64,000 bases of DNA. Source: RYN-133 sp963785425 (GTDB lineage: Bacteria > Actinomycetota > Actinomycetes > Mycobacteriales > Jatrophihabitantaceae). The stretch covers positions 1,116,001 to 1,180,000 of the forward strand of contig CAWAVG010000004.1 of the NCBI GenBank assembly GCA_963785425.1. The letters are read 5' to 3'. The position numbers and the translations under genes were made by a program. Under the pieces are notes generated by a model. The model saw only the letters and a program-made list of their open reading frames with translations. It made no database searches and was not told the DNA's origin. Shown here one piece after another: positions 26,141 through 38,766 of this stretch (position 1 is its first letter; every line of letters begins with the position of its first letter).

Positions 26141-28265
26141 ATGCAGTTGGATGGACTGGTGAGCGACCCGTTGCTGTTTCCTGCATCCGGCCCGACCCGC
26201 TTGCTCGTCGACCGGCCCGACGACGGGCTTCCCGTCGTGCGCCGCATCGGTGGCAGCGAAGACGCGGCCGCGCTCACCGCGCACCGGGGCACCCCGCTGC
26301 TGATCGAGCACTCGCGCGGGCTCGTACGCACGTCCCGGGCTGCGCGGTCACCGGGCCGACGGCAGCGGCTGGTCGACCCGCTTCGTCACCAGCGAGAGTG
26401 ACCACCGACCCGGACCTCGTGATCGACGCCGTCGACGAAGCCGCCGGGCTGAGCACTGTCGACCGAGGTCGAGGCGCTGACCGGCGGCGCGCTGCGCGCC
26501 CGGCACACGATCACGAACACCGGCACGGACGACTACCTGGTCGACGGGCTCGAGGTCACGGTTCCCGTCCCGGACCGGTGCACCGAACTGCTCGACTTCA
26601 CCGGCCGCCACGAGCGGGAGCGCACTCCGCAGCGGCACGCCGCTGACCGACGGGCTGTGGCTGCGCGAGTCCCGCCGCGGACGCCCCGGCCTCGAGGCGC
26701 CGACCCTGCTGGTCGCCGGCGACGCCCGGCTTCGGCTTCGCGCTCCGGCGAAGTGGTGTCGGTGCACGTCGCGTGCAGCGGCAACACGGTGCTGCGTGCC
26801 GAACGCGGGCCCGGCGACGGCGACGGTACGACGATCGGCGGCGGCGAGCTGCTGCTTCCCGGCGAGCTGCGCCTGGCCCCCGGCGACTCGTACACGATGC
26901 CGTGGGTCGTCATCTCGAGCGGCGACGGTCTCGACGAGCTCGCGGCGCATGGCGCACGCCTGGCAGCGCTCGCTGCCGGCGCACCCGTCCGACCAGCCGG
27001 TGACGCTCAACGTGTGGGAGGCCGTCTACTTCGATCACGACCTCGACCGGCTGCGGGCGATCGCCGACCGGGCGGCCCGCATCGGCGTCGAGCGGTACGT
27101 GCTCGACGACGGCTGGTTCGGCGCGCGCCGCGACGACCAGGCCGGCCTCGGCGACTGGAGGGTCAGCCCGGACGCCTGGCCCGACGGGCTCGATCCGCTG
27201 ATCGACCACGTCCGCGGGCTCGGCATGGAGTTCGGGCTGTGGTTCGAGCCGGAGATGGTCAACCCCGACTCCGAGGTCTACCGTGCGCACCCCGACTGGA
27301 TCCTGCAGACCGGCGACCGCGTGCCGCTCCTGCACCGCAATCAGCTCGTGCTCGACCTGACGCGCGAGGAGGTGTGGACGCTACCTGCGCGACAGCATCG
27401 ACGCGGTGCTCTCGGCCCACGACGATCGGCTTCGTGAAGTGGGACCACAACCGTGACCTGCTCGAGGCCGGCAGCAACGCGCGCGGCGGCGCTGCGGCCG
27501 TCCACGACCAGAACCTGGCGTTCCTGCGATTGCTCGACGACCTGCGTGAGCGGCATCCGACGGTCGACTGGGAGTCGTGCGCGTCCGGCGGCGGACGGAT
27601 CGACCTCGAGCGTCATCGAACACGTGCAGCGCGTGTGGACGTCCGACATGACCGACGCCTTGTCACGCCAGCAGATCCAGCGATGGACGGTGCAGCTGGT
27701 CGCTCCCGAGTACCTCGGCGCGCACATCTCCGCGCCGACCTCGCACCAGACCGGGCGCACCCTGGCGCTCGACTTCCGCGCGGCGACCGCGCTGTTCGGC
27801 GTCGTTCGGGCATCGAGTGGGACATCACCGCGGCCTCGGACGACGACCTCGACACGGCTCGCCGGGTGGATGAGCGCGTACAAGGCGCTATCGCGCGCTG
27901 CTGCACGGCGGCCGGACGGTGCGCATCGACGTCGCCGACCCGTGCGTGTTGGCCCACGGCGTGGTTGCGCCGACGGCCGGGCGCGCTTATCGCGCACGTC
28001 CAGCTGGACGAGCCGACGCCAACCGCGGCGTCGAGCTGCGCATCCCCGGGTTGCTGCCGCGCCGCGAGCTACGACCTGCGTTGGGAGGGCCCGGTCGACG
28101 GGCGGCACCGCACGACCGCAGGTCCTCGACCGCGGACCGAGCGCCGGCGTCGCGGTGACGGTGCGGTGCTTGCGCGATCGGCCTGTGGATCCCGCGCCGC
28201 CGTCCCGAGACGGTGCTGCTGATCGCCATCGAGGCTGTGAACGGTGCCCGTTGCCGGGCAGCTAA
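26141..28265 (+). CDS. GH36 alpha-galactosidase (heavily frameshifted)
   Basis: Joined frames give a near complete GH36 enzyme that cleaves terminal alpha-galactose. An N-terminal beta-supersandwich is followed by the barrel with ERYVLDDGWFGARRDD, LWFEPEMVNPDS and the nucleophile region VKWDHNRD. Then come SCASGGGRIDL and the acid/base region VWTSDMTDA. At least ten one-base shifts interrupt it, first near 26345. All catalytic motifs survive, so sequence error is favoured over decay. No clean stop is seen; the 3' end near 28265 is approximate. Confidence 0.78.
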
Positions 28266-28328
28266 CGCTGGTCCGGCGACTGCTCGGCAGGTGATCCGGG
28301 ATGGCGCAGCTCGGGCGCGAGCAGTCCA

Positions 28329-28790
28329 TCAGCAGCCCGTCATGCCAGCTCCCGGCCGGACCTGCTCGTACTGCCGCATGACGCCGCCCGGACGGAAACC
28401 CACGGCGCGGTACGCCCGGATCGCCGCCTCGTTGTCGGCGCCGGGTCGATGATCAGCCGATGGTGCTGCCGCTCGCGCACCAGGTGATCGGCAACCAGCC
28501 ACACCACCTCGCGCCCGACGCCCGCGCCGTGGATCACCGGGTCGAGGAACAGGTCGATGCCCGCGTGCCGGTACATCGGCGTCAGCTCCTCGGTGTACTG
28601 CACGAGCCCGCGCACTGCGCCGTCGACGAACACGGTGAACACGACCGCCTCGGGATCGTCGAACGGGAAGCCCGGCGCGATGTCGCCCCACCGCGCCCAC
28701 ACCTCGGGCGTCGGCGGTCCGGATCAGCTCGGCCGCGTGCTCCGCGGCACGGACACTTGTTCGGCGCGCAGGACCCGGTATATCGGGTCC
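28329..28790 (-). CDS. GNAT acetyltransferase, AAC(6')-like (frameshifted)
   Basis: Joined frames give about 150 residues of a GNAT enzyme: WARWGDIAPGFPFDDPEAVV, DLFLDPVIHGAGVGREVVWL (acetyl-CoA loop variant) and ADNEAAIRAYRAVGFRPGGV at the end. The pattern resembles AAC(6')-type aminoglycoside acetyltransferases, but resistance cannot be claimed. Frame changes occur near 28442 and near 28710. The exact start is uncertain because the 5' end meets a palindromic repeat at 28771-28790. Confidence 0.65.
   Translation of the reverse strand, partial: GPDIPGPARRTSVRAAEHAAELIRTADARGVGAVGRHRAGLPVRRSRGGRVHRVRRRRSARARAVHRGADADVPARGHRPVPRPGDPRRGRRARGGVAGCRSPGARAAAPSADHRPGADNEAAIRAYRAVGFRPGGVMRQYEQVRPGAGMTGC
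28771..28790. repeat. Family C palindromic repeat, copy 1
   Basis: GGACCCG and CGGGTCC are perfect 7-bp arms around GTATAT, followed by AGCCGCCAAAA. A closely similar block (ATATCGGGTCC then CGCCAAAA on one strand) occurs at 44984-45034. Both lie just beyond the stop codon of a minus-strand gene, which suggests a terminator or 3'-end element. Confidence 0.6.
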
Positions 28791-28805
28791 AGCCGCCAAA
28801 ACCGG

Positions 28806-30206
28806 CTACGAGGCGTAGCCGTCGGCGACCTCGAGCGCCTCGTCGAGGATCGCCAGGCCCTCGCGCACGTCCTGCTCGGTCGTGGTGCACGGCGGCACGA
28901 CGTGCGTGCGGTTGAAGTGCGTCATCGGCCACATGCCGCGCTGCTTGCACGCCGCGGCGAACTCGTTCATCGGCTGCGGCGTCCTTGCCGGCCGCGTTGT
29001 ACGGCACGAGCGGCTCGCGGGTCTGCTTCGGAGCGCACGAGTTCGACGGCCCAGAACACGCCGAGCCCGCGCACCTCGCCGACGGACGGGTGCCGGTCGG
29101 CGATCTTGGCCAGCTCGGGCCCGATCACGTCGCGTGCCGAGGCGGCGGGCGTTCTCGATGATGCCCTCGTCCTTGAAGATGTTGATCGACGCGACCGCGG
29201 ACGCGCACGCGAGCGGGTGCCCGGAGTAGGTGAGCCCGCCGGGATAGACGCGCTGGTCGAAGCGTCGCCGCGATCGCGTCGTTGATCAGCACGCCGCCGA
29301 GCGGGATGTAGCCGCTGTTGACGCCCTTGGCGAACGTGATCAGGTCGGGGGTGACGTCCCAGTGGTGGATCGCGAACCACTCGCCGCACCGGCCGAAGCC
29401 GGCCATGACCTCGTCGGCGATCATGCACGATGCCGAACTCGTCGCAGATCGTCGCGCACGCCCTGCGAGGTAGCCCGGCGGCGGCACGAGGATGCCGTTG
29501 GTGCCGACGACGGTCTCGAGGATGATCGCCGCGATCGTCTGCGCGCCCTCGACCATGATCAGGTCGCGCAGGTGCTGCAGCGCGCGCTCGGTCTCCTCCT
29601 CGGGCGTGCTCGCGTGGAACGCCGACCGGTACGGGTACGGACCCCAGTAGTGCACGACGCCGGGCATCGCCGGTTCGGCGCCCCAGCGTCGCGGGTCGCC
29701 GGTCATCGTGATCGCGCCGGCGGTGGCGCCGTGGTAGCTGCGGTAGGCGGCGAGCACCTTGTGCCGGCCGGTGTGCAGCTTGGCCATGCGCATCGCGTTC
29801 TCGGTCGCCTCGGCGCCGCCGTTGGTGAAGAAGACCCGGTTCAGATCGCCCGGCGCGAGCTCGGAGATCAGCCGCGCCGCCTCGCTGCGCGCGTCGTTGG
29901 CGAAGGCCGGCTGGATGGTGGTCATCTGTCGCGGCGTACTCCTGGATCGCCGCGATCAGCTTCGGGTGCTGGTAGCCGATGTTGACGTTCACCAGCTGCG
30001 AGGAGAAGTCGAGATAGCGACTTGCCCTCGTAGTCGGTGAAGTACGACCCCTGCGCCGACGCGATCGGCAGCGGGTCGATGAGCCCCTGCGCCGACCACG
30101 AATGGAACACGTGCGCCTTGTCGAGCGCCTTGACCGTGGCGACGTCGGTGGGGATGCCGTCGAGTTCGTGCTCATTGTCCTCCAGATCGTCGCGGGTCCG
30201 GGTCAT
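28806..30206 (-). CDS. Class III aminotransferase, omega-amino acid type (frameshifted)
   Basis: About 465 residues after joining frames. The PLP lysine lies in TFAKGVNSGYIPLGG and the cofactor aspartate in ADEVMAGFGRCGEW; MTGDPRRWGAEPAMPG and CTTTEQDVREGLAILDEALE are also present. It is adjacent to a CoA-acylating semialdehyde dehydrogenase on the same strand, so an omega-amino acid such as beta-alanine, converted to a semialdehyde, is the likely substrate. Several single-base insertions split the frame. Start ATG 30206 (MTRTRDDLEDNEHELDG). Confidence 0.8.
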
Positions 30207-30239
30207 GCTCGTCGACCCAGCGATTGCGGGCGCGTACGG

Positions 30240-31736
<1,497 letters not shown>

Positions 31737-31797
31737 GACTTCCACGATAGGAGCGCGGATCTGTACCGCACAATAGAGCTTTTGCTACGTTACAAAA

Positions 31798-33139
31798 ATG
31801 CTGGACGAGGTGCGGCAGCCGCCTGGACGAGCCGACCGCCCGCGGGCTGGCGAGCGCGGTCAGCCGGGCCGTGCGCGAGGGGGCCCTGGCCGCCGGCGAC
31901 CGGCTGCCGCCGATCCGCACCGTCGCCGTCGAGCTGGGGCTCTCGCCGACGACGGTGAGCGCGGCGTGGTCGCTGCTGGCGCGCGCGGGCACGATCCGCA
32001 CCGACGGCCGGCGCGGGCACGACGATCGCCGACCGCCAGCGGCGCCGGCACGCCGCGCTACCAGCGCGCGCTCGACCGCGGCAGCGAGTTCCGGCTCGAC
32101 CTGTCGACCGGCGTCCCCGACCCGCGTCTGCTGCCCGGATCTGTCGCGCGCCGTGGCCTCGCTGCGCGGTGCCGCGCGACGCCCGGCAGCTACCTCGACG
32201 CGCCCGTCCTGCCCGAGCTCGCCGAGGTGCTGCGCGCCGACTGGCCCTTCGACGCCGGACGAGCTCACCGTCGTCGACGGCGCGATGGACGGCCTCGAAC
32301 TGGTCACCCGGGTGCTCGTCGAGGTGGGCGACCGGGTCGCCGTCGAGCACCCGGGCTTCCCGCCGCTGCTCGACCTGCTCGAGGCCAGCGGAGCGACGGT
32401 CGTCGGCATGCCGGTCGACGCGGCCGGCATGTCGGCGGACGCGCTGCAGCGCCGCCGGCCGGGTCAGCGCGGTGTACCTGCAGCCGCGCGCGCAGAACCC
32501 GACCGGGGTCTCGCTGACGCGCGAGCGGGCCGAGGAACTCGCGCGCGTCACCCGGCGGTGGAACGCCGTCGTCATCGAGGACGACTCGGCCGGCGCGGTT
32601 GCCGCCGCCGAGCCGATCAGCCTCGGCACGTGGGCTGCCCGACCGCACGGTGCACATGCGCAGCTTCGCGAAGTCGCACGGCCCCGACCTGCGCCTCGCT
32701 GCGCTGTCGGCGCCGGCCGAGATCGGCGCGCGAGATCACGATGCTGCGCCAGCTCGGCCAGGGCTGGAGCAGCCGGCTGCTGCAACGGGTGCTGCTCGCC
32801 CTGCTCACCGATCCGGCGGCCGTCGACGCGGTCGCGCGCGCCCGCGACGCCTACTGCCGAGCGGCGGGCGCTGCTGGTCGACGCGCTCGCCGGCGAGGGC
32901 ATCGCGGTCGGCGGCAGTGACGGCATCAACATCTGGGTGCCGGTCGGGGACGAGACGGCGACGGTCGTGCGGCTGGCCAGCCGCGGCATCGGCGTCGCGC
33001 CAGGGGCACCGTTCGCCGTGCTGCCCGGCCAGGCGCCGCACGTCCGGGTGACCGCCGGGCTGCTCGCCGGCGACCACGGAGCCGTGGCGCGCGCGATCGC
33101 CGACGCTGCGCGCGGTCGACGGTGCGCATCTCGGTATGA
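31798..33139 (+). CDS. MocR-type GntR/aminotransferase regulator (frameshifted)
   Basis: About 445 residues after joining frames. The N-terminal GntR winged helix (SRAVREGALAAGDRLPPIRT, VELGLSPTTVSAAWSLLARA) is followed by an aminotransferase-I-like domain with ARAQNPTGVSLT and MRSFAKSHGPDLR, whose lysine would hold PLP. It is divergent from mmsA, with both leaderless-type promoters inside a 61-bp gap, and so is the probable regulator of the amino acid catabolic pair. Start ATG 31798 follows TACGTT by 6 nt. Confidence 0.85.
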
Positions 33140-33227
33140 CCGTGACGCCACGCCGGGCGGGTATTTACGAAATGCCGCGGCCGGGCTCACCCTGAGGGTC
33201 CGGCACACCTCCGGGGTGGAGGCACCG

Positions 33228-33694
33228 ATGGACACCAGCGCGCAGACCCGCCAACGCGAAGCCGTCGAGGCGGTGCGGCGCCGCCGCGCCGAGCTGCGCG
33301 AGACCCTCGACGGCTCGAACGGGCGCTCGCCGCGCCGGCCGCCGATCGCGCCGTTGTGTGGGGTGAGCAGCTGCACGCCGCGGTCGACCGGCTGGCGAGC
33401 GAGTTCGCCCTGCACGTCGAGGTCACCGAGGGCCCGGACGGCCTGCACCAGACGATCCTCGCCGGCGATCTGCGGCTGGCCAACCAGGTGGCGACGCTCG
33501 TCGCCGAGCACAAGACCACGGCGACCGACATCGCCGCCCTGGCGGCGGCGTCCGAGGCGCCGGTCGGCCCGGAGGACGTCGACGCCCTGCGCGAGCAAGG
33601 GACCGCACTGCTCGGACGGCTGGTGCGGCACCGCCAGCGCGGCGCGGACCTCGTCTACGAGGCGTACGCCACCGACATCGGCGGCGGCGACTGA
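33228..33694 (+). CDS. Hemerythrin-like helical protein (one frameshift)
   Basis: About 155 residues after joining frames. The central part WGEQLHAAVDRLASEFALHV, GPDGLHQTI and VAEHKTTATDIAAL has His/Glu spacing like a hemerythrin HHE bundle, which binds a di-iron centre. The match is moderate, because not every ligand is certain. The frame breaks near 33325. ATG 33228 has GGTGGAGG upstream. It converges on the GtrA gene. Confidence 0.65.
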
Positions 33695-33706
33695 TCCAGC
33701 GCCGCG

Positions 33707-34220
33707 CTACTCGGCCAGTTCGTCGTCGAGTTCGTGGCCGTGGGCGATGCACCCGGTCGGGGTGCAGGAACACGAACCGCTTGTACGCCCAGAACCGGAA
33801 CAGCGTGCCGATGCCGATCGTGCGCGACGTTGACGAGGAACACCGTCGTGCTGGCGTGGCCGTAGTGCAGCGGGTACACGAACAGCGCGATGGCAGCCGA
33901 CCGAGAACACCAGCGTGATCAGGTTGATGCCGAAGAAGAACGCCGTCTCGCGGCGCGACGCTGGTGCGGGCCCGGTGCGAGAAGGACAGGTAGCGGTTGC
34001 CGATGTAGGCGAAGGTCGTCGACAGCGATCGTCGAGATCGATCTTGGCCTTGATCGCGCCGTGGGGGGCGAGCCAGGTGAACACGCCGACGTCGATGGCG
34101 AGCGCGAAGATGCCGACCAGCGCCGAAGGCGCTGATCTCCTTGAGCAGGATCCGCCACGAGTCGCGCAGGTAGACGCGCAGGCGTCGCGCAGGCTGCAGC
34201 TCGGTCGCGGTGGCGGTCAT
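33707..34220 (-). CDS. GtrA family membrane protein (frameshifted)
   Basis: About 170 residues after joining frames. Four transmembrane helices are recoverable, with the GtrA signatures KEISAFG, FAYIGNRYLSFSHR and LFRFWAYKRFVF. GtrA proteins move polyprenyl-linked sugars or support cell-wall glycan assembly. The neighbouring divergent purK is the same arrangement I recall from mycobacteria. At least five one-base shifts interrupt it. Confidence 0.82.
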
Positions 34221-34279
34221 CGACGCAGATCTTACCCAGCACGAAGGCGACTTCCCTGCAGCGCTCTAAGCTCTCTTTC

Positions 34280-35455
34280 GTGGACGCCCGGACCGGACTG
34301 CCCGTCGTCGGCATGGTCGGAGCCGGGCAATTGGCCCGAATGACGCATCAGGCGGCCATCGCGCTGGGCCAGTCGCTGCGGGTGCTCGCCGATTCCGCCG
34401 ACGACGGCGCCGCGCTCGTCGCACACGATGTCGTGGTCGGTGACTACCGCTCGCTGGAGGACCTGCGGCGCTTCGCCGCCGGGTGCGACGTCGTCACGTG
34501 GGACCACGAGCACGTCCCGAACGAGCACATCGCGGCCCTGGCGGCCGACGGCGTCGCCGTGCATCCCGGCGCCGACGCCCTGCGCTTCGCCCAGGACAAG
34601 GGGGCGATGCGGGCGCGGCTCGAGCGAGCTGGGCATTCCGTGCCCGCGCTGGCGCGGCATCGAGTCGGCCGCCGACCTGGACGAGTTCGCCGGGCTGGTC
34701 GGCTGGCCGCTCGTGCTCAAGGCGGCCCGCGGCGGCTACGACGGCAAGGGCGTCTGGGTCGTCGGCAACGCGCTCGAGGCTGCAGCCCTGCTGGCCGAAC
34801 TGCTCGCCGTCCGGCACGCCGCTGATCGCCGAGGAGAAGGTGCCGATCGCGCGCGAACTCGCCGCCGACGTGGCGCGCTCGCCGTGGGGGCAGGGCGCGG
34901 CGTGGCCGGTCGTCGAGACGGTGCAGCAGGACGGCATCTGCGTCGAGGTGATCGCGCCGGCCCCGGAGCTGTCCGAGGAGCGGGCCGACGAGGCGCAGCA
35001 GCTCGCGCTGCGGATCGCGGCCGAGCTCGGCGTCACCGGCGTGCTGGCCGTCGAGCTGTTCGAGACGACGGACGGGCGGTTGCTGGTGAACGAGCTGGCG
35101 ATGCGTCCGCACAACTCGGCGCACTGGACGATCGAGGGCGCGCGCACGTCGCAGTTCGAGCAGCACCTGCGCGCCGTGCTCGACTACCCGCTCGGCGCGA
35201 CCTCGGTGACCGCGCCCGTCGTGGTGATGGCCAACCTGCTCGCCGGGCCCGACGGGGTGGTCCCCAAAGGCATCGACGAACGCGTGCATCACTGCATGGC
35301 CCGAGTGGCCGGACGTGAAGATCCACCTGTACGGCAAGGGGTTCCGGCCGGGACGCAAGGTCGGCCACGTCACCGCGCTCGGCACCGTCCTGGCCGACGT
35401 CCGCGCCCGCGCCGTCGCCGCAGCCGACTACCTGGCCAACGGAGACGCCGGATGA
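34280..35455 (+). CDS. purK: 5-(carboxyamino)imidazole ribonucleotide synthase PurK (frameshifted)
   Basis: An ATP-grasp enzyme of purine synthesis that carboxylates AIR with bicarbonate; the product goes to PurE. Joined frames give about 390 residues: VVGMVGAGQLARMTHQAAIA, VVTWDHEHVP, WPLVLKAARGGYDGKGVW, GVLAVELFETTDGRLLVNEL and MRPHNSAHWTIEGARTSQFE. Extra bases occur near 34630, 34815 and 35303. GTG 34280 follows TAAGCT by 7 nt. purE starts 79 bp downstream. Confidence 0.92.
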
Positions 35456-35534
35456 CCGACTTTGACCCTCGTTCGGCCGTGATCCGAGCAGCTCCAGCAG
35501 CCGTTGAAGGGTCAAAGTGGGGAGGGGGACGGAC

Positions 35535-36025
35535 GTGGCTGACGTCGCGATCATCATGGGCAGCGACTCCGACTGGCCGACCATGAAGCCGGCCGCGGAC
35601 GAACTGCGCGGGCTGGAGCGTCGACCACGAGGTGCACGTCGTGTCGGCGCACCGCATGCCGCTGGAGATGACGGCCTTCGCCACCGAGGCGGCGGGACGC
35701 GGCGTCAAGGTGATCATCGCCGGAGCGGGCGGCGCGGCCCACCTGCCCGGCATGGTCGCGTCGCTCACGACGCTGCCGGTCATCGGCGTGCCCGTGCCGC
35801 TGAAGTACCTCGACGGGATGGACTCGCTGCTGTCGATCGTGCAGATGCCCGGCGGCATCCCGGTCGCGACCGTGGGCATCGGCAACGCCCGCAACGCCGG
35901 CCTGCTCGCCGCACGGATCCTCGGCGCGTCCGACGCCGGCGCTCGCCGCGCGGCTCGCCGCGTACCAGCGCGAGCTGCGTGATCTTGCGAAGTCGAAGGA
36001 CGAAGCGCTGCAGAAGGAACTCTGA
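35535..36025 (+). CDS. purE: N5-carboxyaminoimidazole ribonucleotide mutase PurE (frameshifted)
   Basis: About 163 residues after joining frames. IIMGSDSDWPTM is the family signature, followed by VVSAHRMPLEM, IIAGAGGAAHLPGMVAS and SLLSIVQMPGGIPVATVGIG. It converts N5-CAIR to CAIR. Breaks occur near 35622 and 35943. GTG 35535 has GGAGGGGG upstream. It is in one unit with purK. Confidence 0.93.
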
Positions 36026-36049
36026 GCCGGCACTGATCAGGGGCGAATG

Positions 36050-36061
36050 GGGGACGTCCCC
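36050..36061. other. 12-bp palindrome upstream of the hydrolase-ABC gene
   Basis: GGGGACGTCCCC is perfectly symmetric and has a GACGTC core like the family B units. It lies between the purE stop and the next promoter, so it could be a terminator stem or an operator. Nothing more can be said from sequence. Confidence 0.4.
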
Positions 36062-36098
36062 GAGGCCGGTCCTCACCGCCGATCCGTACGCTGACTGA

Positions 36099-38738
36099 AT
36101 GAGACGGGCGGAGCTGGTGAATCGGCTGCGCTCGCGCAAGGTGTTCATCCCCTTGGCGATCGTTGTCGCGCTGATCGCGGCGCTCGTCGTCGTCGGCATC
36201 ACGAGTTCGTCGGCCGGCTACCGCACCGTGTCGAAGATGATCACCGGCACGCCCGAGCCGGACGGCAGCGCGGTGCAGCTCGACACCACGCTGTACCTGC
36301 CCGACACGACGCCCGCACCTGCCGTGCTGCTCGCGCAGGGGTTCGGCGGCGACAAGAACGACCTGGCGGGTACCGCGCAGGCGCTGGCCGAACACGGCTA
36401 CGTCGCGCTCGCGTACACCGCCCGTGGCTTCGGCAACTCCGGCGGCTTCATCCACTTCGACTCACCGAAGTACGAGGTGCACGACGCCGAGCTGCTGGTC
36501 GACTATCTGACCTCGCTGCAGCAGGTCGACAAGACCAAGATCGCAGTCGCCGGCAGCTCGTACGGCGGCGGGCTCGCGCTGCTGCTCGCCGGCTACGACC
36601 AGCGCATCAAGGCGGTCGCGGCGGACATCACCTGGAACAACCTGCAGCACGCGCTGTTCCCGAACGCCGCGGGCGGCAGCAGCACCGGAGTGTTCAAGAA
36701 ACTCTGGGCGGGCACGTTGTTCGGCAACGCCTTCTCGACGCGGCTCGGCGTGCTCGCCGACGCTGCGGGCGGCGATCCGGCGCCGAACGTGCCGAAAGGC
36801 TCTGTGTCCTGCGGACGGTTCGCACCCGACGTCTGCGCCGCGTACCAGAACGCTGCGCAGACCGGGACGCCGAACGCGGCGATGCGAAAGCTCATGGCCC
36901 AGGCCAGCCCCGCGGCGATCCTCAACCGCATCAAGGCGCCGACCCTGCTCACCCAGGGTGAGCAGGACTCGCTGTTCTCGCTCGGCGAGGCCGACGCGAA
37001 CGCGCGCGGCATCGCCGCCAACGGCACACCGGTCAAGGTCGTCTGGCGCCGCGGCGGGCACGACGACTCGTCGCGCGGCGGCGACGATGCGACCTCGCAG
37101 ATGCTGAGCTGGTTCGGCAAGGTCTTCGGTTCGGGCGTGAGCGGCAAGCAGCCGTTCGACTTCTCCGAGCAGGGTGCGTTGCTGTCGTCGTCGAGCGGCA
37201 GGTTGCGCCAGCAGATCCGCGAGGCACCGGCCTATCCCGGCATCGGCGGCACCGCGCAACAGACCCGCTCGCTCACCGTCTCCGGGCCACCCCAGCAGAT
37301 CGGCGCTCCCGCGGGCGGCACGCCCGCCGCCATCACGGCCATACCCGGTCTCAGCGGCATCCTGAGCACGTTCGGTGCGCTCGACCAGGCGTCGGCGGCG
37401 CTCAGTGCGGTACCGGCCCAGACCGCGGTGTTCAGCTCACCCGCGCTGTCGTCGTCGCTGCTCGTTGCCGGTTCGTCGACCGTGCGGCTGACGATCACGA
37501 GCAAGTCGACCTCGGACGCGACGCTGTTCGTCGGGCTGCGCGACATCTCCAACGACGGCACCAACACCCTGCCGTCGCAGCTCGTCGCCCCGTTGCGGCT
37601 GACCGGCCTGACTGCCGGCCGTCCGACCACCGTGACGGTGCGGCTGCCGTGGATCGTGCACACCGTCCCGTCGGGACACCGCTTGGTGCTCACCGTCGCC
37701 ACGACCGACTTCGCCTACCAACTGCCGCAGGACGCCCGCACCTACGCGATCTCGCTCGGGGGTCTGTCAGGAAACCTGACCGTCCCGACGTCGAGCGGGA
37801 CGGTGCAGACCACCGGCGAGCATCCGGCCGCCTGGCTGATCGTCGGCATACTCGTCGCGCTGGCGACCATGCTCGGCGTGGGCCTGGTCATCCGGCGTCG
37901 GCGCTCCGTGCTCAAACGGCGTCCTGATCTCGTCGATGTCCCGGTGAGCATCGAGTCGCTGGTCAAGGAGTACGCCGGCGGCTACCGCGCGGTCGACGAC
38001 ATCAGCTTCACCGTCGAACGCGGCCAGGTCGTCGGCCTGCTCGGACCCAACGGTGCGGGCAAGACGACCGCTCTGCGCGTGCTCGTCGGGCTGATCACGC
38101 CGACCAAGGGCACCGTGCACGTCTTCGGCGAGCCGATCGTGCCGGGCGCGCCGGTGCTCGCGCGGCTCGGCGCGTTCATCGAGGGACCGGGCTTCCTGCC
38201 GCACCTGTCCGGACGCGAGAACCTGCGGCTGTTCTGGGCCGCGACCGGGCGTCCCGACGCCGAGGCCGACTTCGACACCGCGCTCGAGATCGCCGGCCTC
38301 GGCGCGTCCGTCGACCGCCGCGTCAAGACCTACAGCCACGGCATGAAACAGCGCCTCGGCATCGCGCAGGCCATGCTCGGCCTGCCCGAACTGCTCGTGC
38401 TGGACGAGCCGACCAACGGTCTCGACCCGCCGCAGATCGCCGAGATGCGCGAGGTGATGAAGAGCTACGCGCAGACCGGGCGCACGGTCGTCGTGTCGAG
38501 TCACCTGCTTGCCGAGGTCGAGCAGACCTGCACGCACGTCGTCGTCATGCACAAGGGCAAGGTGATCGCGGCGGGTGCGACCGCCGAGATCGCCGGCGCC
38601 GGAGGTCTGCAGCTGTCCGTGGCTGATCCCGCGCGTGCGGCAGAGGTGCTGGCGGGCGCCGGCATCACGGCGACGCTCGTTCCGGCGACCCGTGCCCTCG
38701 AGGACGTGTTCCTGGGCCTGATCGGAGAAGGCGAATGA
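36099..38738 (+). CDS. Membrane-anchored S15-like hydrolase fused to ABC ATPase
   Basis: An 879-residue fusion. A transmembrane helix (about 14-36) precedes an X-Pro peptidase/CocE-like alpha/beta hydrolase with nucleophile Ser154 in GSSYGGG and a beta-sandwich region (about 400-570). A second helix (about 585-607) leads to an ABC ATPase with Walker A GPNGAGKTT at 649-657, signature YSHGMKQR and LVLDEPTNGLDPP. The hydrolase would face outside and the ATPase inside. It pairs with the permease that follows. ATG 36099 follows TACGCT by 6 nt. Confidence 0.88.
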   Translation: MRRAELVNRLRSRKVFIPLAIVVALIAALVVVGITSSSAGYRTVSKMITGTPEPDGSAVQLDTTLYLPDTTPAPAVLLAQGFGGDKNDLAGTAQALAEHGYVALAYTARGFGNSGGFIHFDSPKYEVHDAELLVDYLTSLQQVDKTKIAVAGSSYGGGLALLLAGYDQRIKAVAADITWNNLQHALFPNAAGGSSTGVFKKLWAGTLFGNAFSTRLGVLADAAGGDPAPNVPKGSVSCGRFAPDVCAAYQNAAQTGTPNAAMRKLMAQASPAAILNRIKAPTLLTQGEQDSLFSLGEADANARGIAANGTPVKVVWRRGGHDDSSRGGDDATSQMLSWFGKVFGSGVSGKQPFDFSEQGALLSSSSGRLRQQIREAPAYPGIGGTAQQTRSLTVSGPPQQIGAPAGGTPAAITAIPGLSGILSTFGALDQASAALSAVPAQTAVFSSPALSSSLLVAGSSTVRLTITSKSTSDATLFVGLRDISNDGTNTLPSQLVAPLRLTGLTAGRPTTVTVRLPWIVHTVPSGHRLVLTVATTDFAYQLPQDARTYAISLGGLSGNLTVPTSSGTVQTTGEHPAAWLIVGILVALATMLGVGLVIRRRRSVLKRRPDLVDVPVSIESLVKEYAGGYRAVDDISFTVERGQVVGLLGPNGAGKTTALRVLVGLITPTKGTVHVFGEPIVPGAPVLARLGAFIEGPGFLPHLSGRENLRLFWAATGRPDAEADFDTALEIAGLGASVDRRVKTYSHGMKQRLGIAQAMLGLPELLVLDEPTNGLDPPQIAEMREVMKSYAQTGRTVVVSSHLLAEVEQTCTHVVVMHKGKVIAAGATAEIAGAGGLQLSVADPARAAEVLAGAGITATLVPATRALEDVFLGLIGEGE

Positions 38739-38766
38739 GCGACGCTTGCGGAGCAAGGGGGACGCA

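Noticed and set aside
26141..28265. GH36 gene as a genuinely decayed pseudogene
   Set aside because: All catalytic motifs are intact, and the neighbouring essential purine genes show the same insertion-type breaks, which favours sequence error.
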